This document shows, in pieces, positions 47,171-57,031 of a stretch of 64,000 nucleotides of DNA (the first letter of the stretch is position 1; the number at the start of each line of letters is the position of its first letter). The notes beneath the pieces were generated by a model, which was not told where the DNA came from, searched no databases, and saw only the letters and a list, made by a program, of their open reading frames with translations. The translations under genes were made by a program, and so were the position numbers. Source of the DNA: Bradyrhizobium tropiciagri (GTDB taxonomy: Bacteria > Pseudomonadota > Alphaproteobacteria > Rhizobiales > Xanthobacteraceae); NCBI RefSeq assembly GCF_001189845.1, contig NZ_LFLZ01000025.1, forward strand, positions 1 to 64,000. Direction: 5' to 3'.

Positions 47171-50016
47171 TCAGTTCAATGCGGCCGAGATCGCGGCATC
47201 GAGCGCCGCGAGCCCGGAGCTGAGATCGCCCTTGAGATGCACGCGCAGCGCCCTTCGGCCGCGCTCGGTGAGCACGTCGAAATCGCCGCGCGCCTGCGCT
47301 GCCTTGATGACGCCGAAGCTCGCCTTCTGGCCGGGCACCGGCAGATCCTGGCTATCGTCGGTCGTGACCTGCAGGAACACGCCGCTGTCAGGGCCGCCCT
47401 TGTAGGCCTGTCCGGTCGAATGCAGGAAGCGCGGGCCGAACTCGGCGCAGGTTGCAAGGTGTTTTGCATCACGCAGCTTCAGCCGCATCGCCTGCATCGC
47501 GTCGATGGTGTCGCCGTCGCGCTCGATATAGGCGAGCAGGGCGACATAGTCGCCGCGGCCGGAGCGCGAGAGGTGGGCCTTGATCCAGGAATTGAGGTCG
47601 CCATTGGCGCCGGCCCTGCGCAGCTCCTGGGCGTTCTGCGTGTCGGTATAGAGCTCGACCCCGTCCGCCGACACCACCGGCTGCTCGGCCGGCAGCGACC
47701 CGGTCTTCTCGAACGCCGCCGTCAGCTCGCGGGTCTTGATCTTGGCGGCCTCGACGTCGGGCTGGTTGAACGGATTGATGCCGAGGATCGAGCCCGCCAC
47801 CGCGGTGGCGATCTCGAAGCGGAAGAACTCCTGGCCGATATGGTCGATCGACTTCATCACGATCCGGACCACGGGATGGCCCGCAGCCTCGAGCGCCGCG
47901 AGCTTGGCCTCATGCGTGGCGTCGTGCTCGGCCTCGGTGCGGAGGTCGATGAAGAAGCGGTCGTTGCCGTAGACCGCGGCGTCGCCGATGGTCTCGCCCT
48001 CGATCGGGATCAGACCCTTGCCGTCCTTGCCGGTCGATTCCGCGATCAGCTGCTCGGCCCAGGCGCCGAAATCGGCGACCTCGGGCGAGGCGAAGATCGT
48101 GACCTTGTCGCGGCCCTCGAGCCCGGCGATGCCCATCGCAAGCCCGAGCTGGACGCCGGGGTTTTCCTGCGGCGGCACGTCGGCGCCGCAGGAGCGCACC
48201 ATGGCAAGGGTATGGCCGAGCAGGCTGCGGACGTCGATGCCCGCGGCGGCCGCCGGCACCAGGCCGAACGGCGACAGCACGGAATAGCGGCCGCCGATCG
48301 CGGGATCCCCGTAGAAGATCCGGGCGAAGCCCTGCTTGATCGCGACCTTCTGCAGCGAGGAGCCCGGATCGGTCACCGCGATGAAGCGGTGGCCGGCCTT
48401 GTCCTTGCCGATCGCCTTGGCCACCCGGTCGAAGAAATAGTCCTTCATGACGTTCGGCTCGGTGGTGCCGCCGGACTTGGAGGAGACGATGAACAGCGTC
48501 TTGGCGATATCGACATACTCCTCCATCGCGCGCACCTGCGCCGGGTCGGTGGAATCGAGCACGTGCAGCCGCGGGAAGCCGGATTTGTGCGGGAAGGTTT
48601 GCGCCAGCACCTCCGGGCCGAGGCTCGACCCGCCCATGCCTAGTACGACGCGTCGGTGAAGTTCTGTCCCTTCACGCGCTGCGCGAAATCCTCGTAGTCG
48701 GCGACATCGGCGGTTGTGGCGCTGGTCAGCCAGCCCAGCCATTTGTCCTCGTCATCGCCGGTCCAGACCGACTTGTCCTTGTGCCAGAGCCTGCGGATCT
48801 TGGCGGAGGCGCGCCATTCCTCGGTGCTCTTCTCGACCGCCTTCTCGATGGTGGCGCCGAGCGCCAGCTTCTGGTGGTCGATGCCGCCGCCGAGCGAGGT
48901 GGCGCGCTTGTGGGCGACCGCGCCGTACAGCTTGTCGGCAGCGTCGGCGAACAGCTTGACGCCGTCCTTGACCAGTTCCTCGGTGATCGCATCGAGCGAG
49001 ATGCCGGACTTCTCCAGCTCGTCCAGCACGCGGCGGGCGTCCTCGACATTCTCCTCGAGGCTGTCGCGGACCTTGCCGTGGTCGCGGAAGGCGTCGAGCG
49101 TTGCCGGCGGCACGGTATTGACGGTGTCGGGGCCGATCAGCTCCTCGACATAGAGCACGTCGCTGTAGTCCTTGTTCTTGGTGCCGGTGGATGCCCACAG
49201 CAGCCGCTGCGGCTTGGCGCCCTTGGCGGCGAGCTTGTCCCAGCGCGCGCCCGAGAACAGGCGCTTGTAATCCTGGTAGGCAAGCTTCGCATTGGCGATC
49301 GCGACCTTGCCCTTGAGCGCGGCAAGCCGCTCCTTCTCGGAGGGGTCGTTGGCGCGCGCGATCTTCTCGTCGAGTTGCTTGTCGACGGCGCTGTCGATGC
49401 GGCTGACGAAGAAGCTCGCGACGCTCGCCACATGGGAGGGATCGCCGCCCTTGGCGACGTACTTCTCCAGGCCCTTGAGATAGGCCTCGGCGACCTGGCG
49501 GTAGACCTCCTGCGAGAACAGCAGCGTGATGTTGATGCTGATGCCTTCGCCGATCAGATACTCGATCGCCGGTAATCCCTCCGGCGTCGCCGGCACCTTG
49601 ACCATCAGGTTCTTGCGATGGACGTCCTTCCAGAGCCGCTCGGCCTCCGCGATCGTGCCCTTGGTGTCCATCGCGAGATAGGGCGACACTTCGAGGCTGA
49701 CGAAGCCGTCGCCGCCATGGCTCTGGTCGTAGACCGGGCGCAGCACGTCGGCGGCATGCTGGATGTCCTCGATAGCAAGATGTTCGAACAGGTCGGCGAC
49801 CGAGCGGTCGCCCTTCTTGAGGGCCTGGCCGATCGCCCCGTCATACTCGTCCGAAGAGCCGATCGCCTTCTCGAAGATCGAGGGGTTGGAGGTGACGCCC
49901 TTGACGCCGTCGGTCTCGATCAGCCGCTTCAGGTCCCCCTTGGCGACGAAGCCGCGGGCAAGGAAGTCCAGCCAGACGGCCTGGCGGTGATTTTCGAGTG
50001 CTTTGACGGGGTTCAT
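47171..50016 (-). pseudogene. tal-pgi: Bifunctional transaldolase/glucose-6-phosphate isomerase (frameshifted in this sequence)
   Basis: The fusion joins transaldolase (about 1-400) to glucose-6-phosphate isomerase (about 430-948), linking the non-oxidative pentose-phosphate branch to hexose phosphates. The transaldolase part starts MNPVKALENHRQAVWLDFLA and has GVTSNPSIFEKAIGSSDEYD, the Schiff-base Lys region NLMVKVPATPEGLPAIEYLI and ASTGTKNKDYSDVLYVEELI. The isomerase part has VVLGMGGSSLGPEVLAQTF, LFIVSSKSGGTTEPNV, GGRYSVLSPFGLVPAAAAGI and FGAWAEQLIAESTGKDG. The frame is lost in the linker near 48650, where one G is missing (NFTDA then VVLGMGG in another frame). Joined length is about 948 residues, normal for this fusion. 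Confidence 0.94.
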
Positions 50017-50233
50017 GGGTGCCTGTTCTCGTTCGATCGAGGGTCGATTTTTGGGTTCCCGGGCAGCTTTCGGGGACGGCGGAGGATTGTCAACATGGGG
50101 GTGGAGCCCGGGCGGAATATCAGCATTCCCAAGGGATAACGCCATTCACAACCGTTCGATCCCCTCGGACGCGGGTGCGAGCAGACCCCGAACTCAGCAC
50201 ATTTTTATGACGCGTTGCGGCGCATGCCGCACG

Positions 50234-50680
50234 TCAGGGCCGCAGGTAGAGGTAACCCTGGGATTGCAGCTCGGCGAGCCGCACGACGCCGCCGCGCTCG
50301 GCGGCGACGAAGCCGGGCAGCAGGTCCTTCAGGCCGATGTTCTGCGATTTCATGGTGTTGCCGCAGGCGGCAAGCTCGATCCCGTCCCTGGTGAACTGCC
50401 CGACATGCTTCGACAGGTCGGGATTGGCCGCGGCCGAATGAAACGCCTTCAGCGCCTGGCCATGCACCACCAGCGCGATCGTGACATTGCCGGGGCCGCC
50501 GACGCCGTCGAGATGGTTCTGGATGTTGCCGATCACGAAACCGACCTTGTCGAGGTCGTCGAGGTGATAGACCACCTTCAGCTTTTGCGGCGGCGCCTCG
50601 GCGGTGGCGTTCGCCCGTGACGCCGTAAGCGCGGCGCCGATCGCCGAGAGCGTGCCCCACAGGATGCTGCGTCGGTGCAT
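50234..50680 (-). CDS. Exported DsrE-type protein
   Basis: The 148-residue product starts MHRRSILWGTLSAIGAALTA, a signal peptide with a twin Arg near the start, cleaved after about ANA. The mature part has the DsrE/DsrF-like fold: KVVYHLDDLDKVGFVIGNIQ, VTIALVVHGQALKAF and GIELAACGNTMKSQNI with a conserved Cys in AACGNT. Such proteins often take part in periplasmic sulfur handling. Whether this uses Sec or Tat cannot be decided from sequence. It stands alone, following the tal-pgi start region in the same direction by about 200 bases. Confidence 0.85.
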   Translation of the reverse strand: MHRRSILWGTLSAIGAALTASRANATAEAPPQKLKVVYHLDDLDKVGFVIGNIQNHLDGVGGPGNVTIALVVHGQALKAFHSAAANPDLSKHVGQFTRDGIELAACGNTMKSQNIGLKDLLPGFVAAERGGVVRLAELQSQGYLYLRP

Positions 50681-50720
50681 GGCGTCCCTCGCGGAATTAT
50701 TGTTGATCTGACCGAGCCTA

Positions 50721-51338
50721 TCACTTGTGGCGAAGCGCAGCGAGTTCCTTGCGGTCGGTCACAAGTTCGGCGCATTCGCGGGTGTCCACGCGATCGACCC
50801 GAAATATCTTGTCGTCGGCGCCGGCGAGCAGCGCTTCGCTCGCGTCATCGTCGGGCTTGTTGCGATTCCACATCCTGATGCTGGCGAGGCGTGCGATCGC
50901 GGATTTATCGTCCTTCGACAGCGCCACGCTGATACCGCCGCCCTCGCAATCCACGCCGCATTCGAAGCGGATTTCGTGCCCGGAGTCGGTCGCGACCGCG
51001 TGGTTGCAGTAGCCGCTGGAGTCGAAATTGCCGGAGCGGTGGCGGTAGGTGACGCCGAGGCGGAATGAGTAGTTGGTGGTCTTGTCCTCCGGCGCGTCTT
51101 CCGCCGACACCAGAAGCTTCATCGCGCTGACCTTCTGCTTCGGATGCTGCGCCAGATGATTTGCATCGTATCGCCGCACGAAGCAGGCATAGGCTTTCGC
51201 CCCTAGCGGGCCTGCGAACATCCTGTTGTCGAAGGCGGCTGCCGTGGCCTTGTCGACCGCTTCCTGTGCCTGGACGGCTGACGACGCGCCGGCGCAGGCC
51301 GCGGCGGCAAGTGCGACAACAAGGAGCGTCTGCTTCAT
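50721..51338 (-). CDS. Exported protein of unknown function
   Basis: The product starts MKQTLLVVALAAAACAGASS with cleavage probably after VQA. The mature part (about 185 residues) contains FAGPLGAKAYACFVRRYDAN, YRHRSGNFDSSGYCNHAVAT, RFECGVDCEGGGISVALSKD and VDTRECAELV. Five or more Cys residues (CFV, YCNH, ECGVDCEGG, ECAEL) suggest disulfides in the periplasm. I recognise no named family. The ATG at 51338 is preferred over the longer start because it begins a standard signal peptide. Confidence 0.8.
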   Translation of the reverse strand: MKQTLLVVALAAAACAGASSAVQAQEAVDKATAAAFDNRMFAGPLGAKAYACFVRRYDANHLAQHPKQKVSAMKLLVSAEDAPEDKTTNYSFRLGVTYRHRSGNFDSSGYCNHAVATDSGHEIRFECGVDCEGGGISVALSKDDKSAIARLASIRMWNRNKPDDDASEALLAGADDKIFRVDRVDTRECAELVTDRKELAALRHK

Positions 51339-51859
51339 GGCGGCCTCGGGAATAGCCTGCGCCTCCAAGGTGTCATCTTTACAGCGCGGCAATGGCGCCG
51401 CGCGGAACTGCGCGGGCTCGTTGCCTTAGTCGCGGCGACAAGGAGGCACGTTCAACGGCAAATAAACCTTTGTTTATGCGGCCCCGTGAAGTGCCCATCT
51501 TGACGCCAAGGCTGGACAATCACACCTTTTCAGGGAAGCCCAACGTTCATCTTCGGACGGGGAAGTTGCCCCGCTCGGATGTCCGCTTCGGAGGCGCTGT
51601 TGGAGGCTCGGGCCCCGGTAAACCACGGATGTGGCGGAGGGGCTACAACCGTCAAAAACAGGCCACCAAAAGGGGATATTGATGAACCATTAAGCTTCCT
51701 GCCTGTTGATAAGGCAGAGGCTGCACGCGCCGTGCATTGCCGAAGTGAGTCGGTCGAGTGTCCAATGGACCCAGCGTGCCGACGCTGATTCGATCCTAGG
51801 ACGCTCTGGTTACGACTCGTGTCAGTCGTGCGGCGATACATATCGTGGAGATAGGGATC
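51339..51859. other. Intergenic region upstream of prkA
   Basis: No gene is supported. Short frames exist on both strands (for example 51392-51682) but have no recognisable features. The prkA ribosome site (ggagatagg, about 51847-51855) is at the right end. A promoter for the prkA gene set must lie here, but I cannot place it. Confidence 0.5.
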
Positions 51860-53802
51860 ATGTACAACGATTCTTTGTTCAACGCCTTCGCAAGGTCGTT
51901 TGAAGCGCGAAGCCAGACCGACATGTCGATGGCCGAGTATCTGGAGTCGTGTCGAAGTGATCCGATGCGATATGCCAATGCGGCCGAGCGGTTATTAGCG
52001 GCAATCGGTGAGCCCCAGATGATCGACACGGCCAAGGACCCACGCCTTGGCCGTATCTTTTTGAACCGCACGATCCGGTCGTATCCGGCCTTCGCCGGCT
52101 TCTACGGCATGGAGGACACGATCGAACGCCTCGTCGGCTTCTTCCGCCACGCCGCGCAGGGCCTCGAAGAGCGCAAGCAGATCCTCTATCTGCTCGGACC
52201 GGTCGGCGGCGGCAAGTCATCGCTCGCCGAGCGCATCAAGTCACTGATGGAAGTCCACCCCATCTACGTGCTGAAAGCCGGCGATGAGCTCTCGCCCGTG
52301 TTCGAGAGCCCGCTCGGCTTGTTCGATCCGGAAACGCTCGGGCCGATCATCGAGGAGAAGTACGGCATTCCGCGGCGGCGCTTGAGCGGACTGATGTCTC
52401 CGTGGGCCTACAAGCGGCTCGAGCCTTCGGCGGCGACATTTCGCAATTTCGCGTCGCGCGCATCCAGCCGTCGCGGCTGCGCCAGATCGCGGTTGCCAAG
52501 ACCGAGCCCGGTGACGAGAACAACCAGGACATCTCCTCGCTGGTCGGCAAGGTCGATATCCGCAAGCTCGAGACCTACGCCCAGAACGACCCGGACGCCT
52601 ACAGCTATTCCGGCGGCCTCAATCGCGCCAACCAGGGCGTGCTCGAGTTCGTCGAGATGTTCAAGGCGCCGATCAAGATGCTGCATCCGCTGCTGACCGC
52701 GACGCAGGAGGGCAACTACATCGGCACCGAGAACATCGGTGCGATCCCGTTCACCGGCATCATCCTCGCGCACTCCAACGAAGCCGAGTGGCAGAGCTTC
52801 AAGACCAACAAGAACAACGAGGCTTTCATCGACCGCATCTGCGTCATCAAGGTCCCCTACGTGCTGCGGGTGACCGAAGAACAGAAGATCTACGAGAAGC
52901 TGATCCAGGGTTCCGAGCTTGCCGCCGCGCCCTGCGCGCCGGCAACGCTGGAAACGATGGCCCGCTTCTCGGTGATGTCGCGCCTGCGCAAGCACGAGAA
53001 CTCGACGCTGTTCGGCAAGATGCGGGTCTATGACGGCGAGAGCCTGAAGGAATCCGATCCGAAGGCGCGCAGCGTGCAGGAGTACAAGGACGCCGCCGGC
53101 GTCGACGAAGGCATGGACGGCGTCTCCACCCGCTTTGCCTTCAAGGTGTTGGCCTCGACCTTCAACCACGACACGACAGAGGTCGGCGCCGACGCGGTGC
53201 ATCTGATGTATGTGCTGGAGATGGCGATCCGCCGCGAGCAACTGCCTGACGAGACCGAGAAGCGCTATCTCGAATTCATCAAGGCCGACCTCGCGCCGCG
53301 CTACGCCGAGTTCATCGGCAACGAGATCCAGAAGGCCTATCTGGAATCCTATGCCGACTACGGCCAGAACCTGTTCGATCGCTATGTCGACTACGCCGAC
53401 GCCTGGATCGAGGATCAGGACTTCAAGGATCCCGACACCGGCCAGCTGATGAACCGCGAGCTCTTGAACCAGGAGCTGACCAAGATCGAGAAGCCGGCGG
53501 GCATCGCCAACCCGAAGGACTTCCGCAACGAGGTCGTCAAGTTCTCGCTGCGTTCGCGGGCGCACAATGGCGGCAAGAACCCGAGTTGGACCTCCTACGA
53601 AAAGGTTCGCGACGTGATCGAGAAGCGGATATTCTCGCAGGTCGAGGATCTGCTTCCGGTCATCTCGTTCGGCTCCAAGAAGGACGGCGAGACCGAGAAG
53701 AAGCACGGCGAGTTCGTCGAGCGGATGGTGGAGCGCGGCTATACCGAGCGCCAGGTCCGCCGGCTCGTCGAGTGGTACATGCGGGTGAAGCAGGCCGGCT
53801 AG
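51860..53802 (+). pseudogene. prkA: PrkA/YeaG-type serine protein kinase (frameshifted in this sequence)
   Basis: PrkA (YeaG) is a AAA+-like kinase linked to nitrogen or stationary-phase stress. The N-terminal part begins MYNDSLFNAFARSFEARSQT, has GRIFLNRTIRSYPAFAGFYG and the Walker A motif LLGPVGGGKSSLAERIKSLM. Near 52423 one G is missing (gagccttc instead of gaggccttc) and the frame changes from KRLE to the next frame, where FGGDISQFRVARIQPSRLRQ continues. The rest includes LNRANQGVLEFVEMFKAPIK, TGIILAHSNEAEWQSFK and RFAFKVLASTF, ending MVERGYTERQVRRLVEWYMR at 53802. Joined length is about 647 residues, like E. coli YeaG. The start ATG 51860 follows a ggagatagg site. Confidence 0.94.
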
Positions 53803-53849
53803 AGCATGATCCGGAAAAGTGCGAAGCGGTTTTCCGAAAAGATCATGCT
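53803..53849. repeat. Short dispersed palindrome after prkA
   Basis: The sequence agcatgatccggaaaagtgc, then gaagcggttttccgaaaaga, then tcatgct is nearly its own reverse complement (agcatgatc/gatcatgct; ggaaaa/ttttcc). The same palindrome is widespread in Bradyrhizobium/Rhodopseudomonas genomes. It begins at the base after the prkA stop codon and would form a hairpin between prkA and the next gene. Confidence 0.85.
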
Positions 53850-53972
53850 TAAGCAAGAATCCGGTGCGCGATCCGGAAAGCCGGCAGTGGCTTTCCGTCT
53901 CGTCCGGTTCCGTCCAATAAGAATGCGATGCGACTTTGATCGCATCCGGCGCGAGGCAGATGCAAAGTGGTC

Positions 53973-55243
53973 ATGCACATCGTCGATCGGCGGTTGAATC
54001 CGGGTAGCAAGAGCCTGGAGAACCGGCAGCGCTTCCTGCGGCGCGCCAAGGCGCTGGTGCAGGGAGCCGTCAAGAAGTCGTCGCAGAACCGGGACATCAA
54101 GGATGTCCTGGAGGGCGGCGAAGTAACCATCCCGCTGGACGGCATGGATGAGCCGCGGTTCCGGCGCGAGGGCGGCACGCGTGACATGGTGCTGCCCGGC
54201 AACAAGAAGTTCGTCGAGGGCGACTGGCTGCAGCGCCCGAACCAGAGCGGCGGCAAGGGCTCCGGTGCGGGCGAGGGCGACAGCGAGGACGCCTTCCGCT
54301 TCGTGTTGAGCCGCGAGGAGTTCGTCGACCTTTTCCTCGACGACCTCGAACTGCCTGACCTTGCCAAGCGCAAGCTCGCGGAAACCGAGAGCGAGGGCCT
54401 CCAGCGCGCCGGTTATGCGACCTCGGGCTCGCCGGCCAACATCTCGATCAGCCGTACGGTGAGCCGGGCGTTGGCGCGACGCGTTGCGCTGCGCCGGCCG
54501 CGCAAGGACGACATCGAGGCGCTCGAGGCGGAGCTTGCGGAATGCGACGACGAGACGCGCCGCCGCGAGCTGCTCACGCTGCTCGAAGCGCTGAAGGCCA
54601 AGGCCAAGCGGATCCCGTTCATCGATCCGATCGACATCCGCTACCGCCGCTTCGAGACGGTGCCGAAGCCGGTGGCGCAGGCCGTGATGTTCTGCCTGAT
54701 GGACGTCTCGGGCTCGATGTCCGAGCACATGAAGGATCTCGCCAAGCGGTTCTACATGCTGCTCTACGTCTTCCTGAAGCGGCGCTACAAGCATGTCGAG
54801 ATCGTGTTCATCCGGCACACCGACCGCGCCGAGGAGGTGGACGAGGATACGTTCTTCCATGGGCCGGCTTCCGGCGGCACGCTGGTGTCGAGCGCGCTGG
54901 TTGCGATGAACGACATCGTGCGCACCCGCTTCCGCCCGGCCGACTGGAACATCTACGCCGCACAGGCTTCGGACGGCGACAACATGACCTCCGACAGCGG
55001 GCTGACCGGACTTCTGCTGACCGACAAGATCCTGCCGGTCTGCCAGTTCTTCGCCTATCTCGAGGTCGGCGAAGCCGCCAACTACACCTTCGATATGCCG
55101 GACTCCTCGCTCTGGACGCTCTATGAGCGTCTGCGCAACGACGCGCGCCGTTGTCGATGCGCAAGGTGAGCGAGCGCGGCGAGATCTTCCCGGTGTTCCA
55201 GGACCTGTTCAAGCGCCGCACCACCAGTCAGGAAAGGGTATAG
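53973..55243 (+). pseudogene. yeaH: DUF444/YeaH-family protein (frameshifted near the C-terminus)
   Basis: YeaH-like proteins have a von Willebrand A-like domain and always travel with PrkA and SpoVR; their mechanism is unknown. The product starts MHIVDRRLNPGSKSLENRQR (an upstream GTG at 53967 is possible). It has EGDWLQRPNQSGGKG, FRFVLSREEFVDLFLDDLEL, AVMFCLMDVSGSMSEHMKDL with a metal-site-like DVSGS, and HGPASGGTLVSSALVAMNDI. At LYERLRND near 55142 one G is missing (gacgcgc instead of gacggcgc). The ending GAPLSMRKVSERGEIFPVFQ continues in another frame to a stop at 55243. Joined length is about 423 residues, as in E. coli YeaH. spoVR follows 4 bases later. Confidence 0.93.
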
Positions 55244-55247
55244 TTTG

Positions 55248-56792
55248 ATGGGATCTTCCGGGGGACGGCTGTTCGAGGGCGCCGACTGGGATTTCCAGAC
55301 GCTGCAGCGAGTTCACGACGCCTGCGAGAAGATCGCGCGCACGGAGCTCGGGCTCGACGTCTATCCCAACCAGATCGAGGTGATCACCGCCGAGCAGATG
55401 CTCGACGCCTATTCCTCGGTCGGCATGCCGCTGTTCTACAAGCACTGGTCGTTCGGCAAGCAGTTTGCCTTCCAGGAGGCGTCCTACCGCAAGGGCCTGA
55501 TGGGCCTCGCCTATGAGATCGTGATCAACTCCTCGCCGTGCATTTCATATCTGATGGAGGAGAACACGGCGACGATGCAGACGCTGGTGATCGCGCACGC
55601 GGCGTTCGGGCACAATCACTTCTTCAAGAACAACTATCTGTTCAAGCAGTGGACCGACGCCGACGGCATCCTCGACTATCTCGAATTCGCCAAGGGCTAC
55701 ATCTCCGCCTGCGAGGACCGCCACGGCCGCGAGACCGTGGAGCGGACCATCGATGCCGCGCATGCCTTGATGTCGCATGGCGTCGACCGCTATCCCGGCA
55801 AGAAGATCCTCGACCTGCGCGCCGAGGAGAAGCGTGCCGGCGAGCGCCGCCAGCACGAGGAAAGCGTGTTCAACGATTTGTGGCGGACAGTGCCCAACAC
55901 CAAGCACAAGAGCAAGGCTACGCTCACCGTCGAGCGCCGCCGCGCGCTGCTCGGCCTGCCGCAGGAGAACATCCTCTATTTCCTCGAGAAGACCGCACCG
56001 CGCCTCGCGCCCTGGCAGCGCGAGCTCATCCGCATCGTTCGCCACATCGCGCAGTATTTCTATCCGCAGGGCCAGACGAAGGTGATGAACGAGGGCACCG
56101 CGACCTACGTCCATTACCGCATCATGAGCCGGCTGCATCAGCAGGGCCGGATCACCGACGGCAATTTCCTCGAATTCCTGCAGTCGCACACCAACGTGGT
56201 GTTCCAGCCCGAGTTCGACGACCGCCGCTATTCCGGCTTCAATCCCTACGCGCTCGGCTTTGCCATGATGCAGGACATCGAGCGGATCGTGAAGAACCCT
56301 GAGGACGAGGACCGCGACTGGTTCCCCGATATCGCCGGCAAGGGCGACGTCGAGGGCGTGCTGCGCGAGATCTGGAGCAACTACCGCGACGAGAGCTTCA
56401 TCAACCAGTACCTCAGCCCGGCGCTGATCCGGCGCTTCCGCATGTTCCATCTGCACGATGATCCCGCCGAAAGCCAGGGGATCAAGGTCGATGCGATCCA
56501 TGACGAGCGCGGCTATCGCCGGGTGCGGCGCGAGCTGGCGCGGCAATACGACGTCGGCTTCGTCGACGCCAATATCGAGGTCATGGATGTCGATCTCGAC
56601 GGCGATCGCCGCCTGATGCTGCGTCACACCACCGTGAAGGGCGCGCAGCTCAACGAGACCGACACGCGGCGCGTGCTGCAGCATCTCGCCGATCTGTGGT
56701 CCTACGACGTCGCGCTGACCGAAGTCGACGGCACCGACAAGGTGCTGAAGGAATACGTGGTCAGCCCGCGCGCCGCTGCGGTCGCCGCCTGA
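55248..56792 (+). CDS. spoVR: SpoVR-family protein (YcgB-like)
   Basis: SpoVR proteins occur with PrkA and YeaH in many bacteria; in Bacillus SpoVR affects the spore cortex, while the function in Gram-negatives is unknown. The 514-residue product starts MGSSGGRLFEGADWDFQTLQ. Typical segments are HWSFGKQFAFQEASYRKGLM, EIVINSSPCISYLMEENTAT, VIAHAAFGHNHFFKNNYLFK, the conserved NEGTATYVHYRIMSRLHQQG, and GFNPYALGFAMMQDIERI. It starts 4 bases after the yeaH stop, so the genes form one operon. It is complete. Confidence 0.95.
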   Translation: MGSSGGRLFEGADWDFQTLQRVHDACEKIARTELGLDVYPNQIEVITAEQMLDAYSSVGMPLFYKHWSFGKQFAFQEASYRKGLMGLAYEIVINSSPCISYLMEENTATMQTLVIAHAAFGHNHFFKNNYLFKQWTDADGILDYLEFAKGYISACEDRHGRETVERTIDAAHALMSHGVDRYPGKKILDLRAEEKRAGERRQHEESVFNDLWRTVPNTKHKSKATLTVERRRALLGLPQENILYFLEKTAPRLAPWQRELIRIVRHIAQYFYPQGQTKVMNEGTATYVHYRIMSRLHQQGRITDGNFLEFLQSHTNVVFQPEFDDRRYSGFNPYALGFAMMQDIERIVKNPEDEDRDWFPDIAGKGDVEGVLREIWSNYRDESFINQYLSPALIRRFRMFHLHDDPAESQGIKVDAIHDERGYRRVRRELARQYDVGFVDANIEVMDVDLDGDRRLMLRHTTVKGAQLNETDTRRVLQHLADLWSYDVALTEVDGTDKVLKEYVVSPRAAAVAA

Positions 56793-57031
56793 GCATCACA
56801 TAATCGAGAACAGCAACGCGCGGTGACTGCCGCGCGGAATGCGTGTCTCGCTTGGTGAACCTTCATTTCCATCGAAGGCTCACATCATGAACATCACGGC
56901 AACATTCGAAACTCTCGAAGCGCATCATGTTCTGCTCGAACGTGATGGCCGGCATGCGGAGTGGTCTTGGTGATTGCTTGCGGGGGCGCGATTGATAAGG
57001 TGCGCCGCGTCAAGAAGACCAAGAAAAGGAT

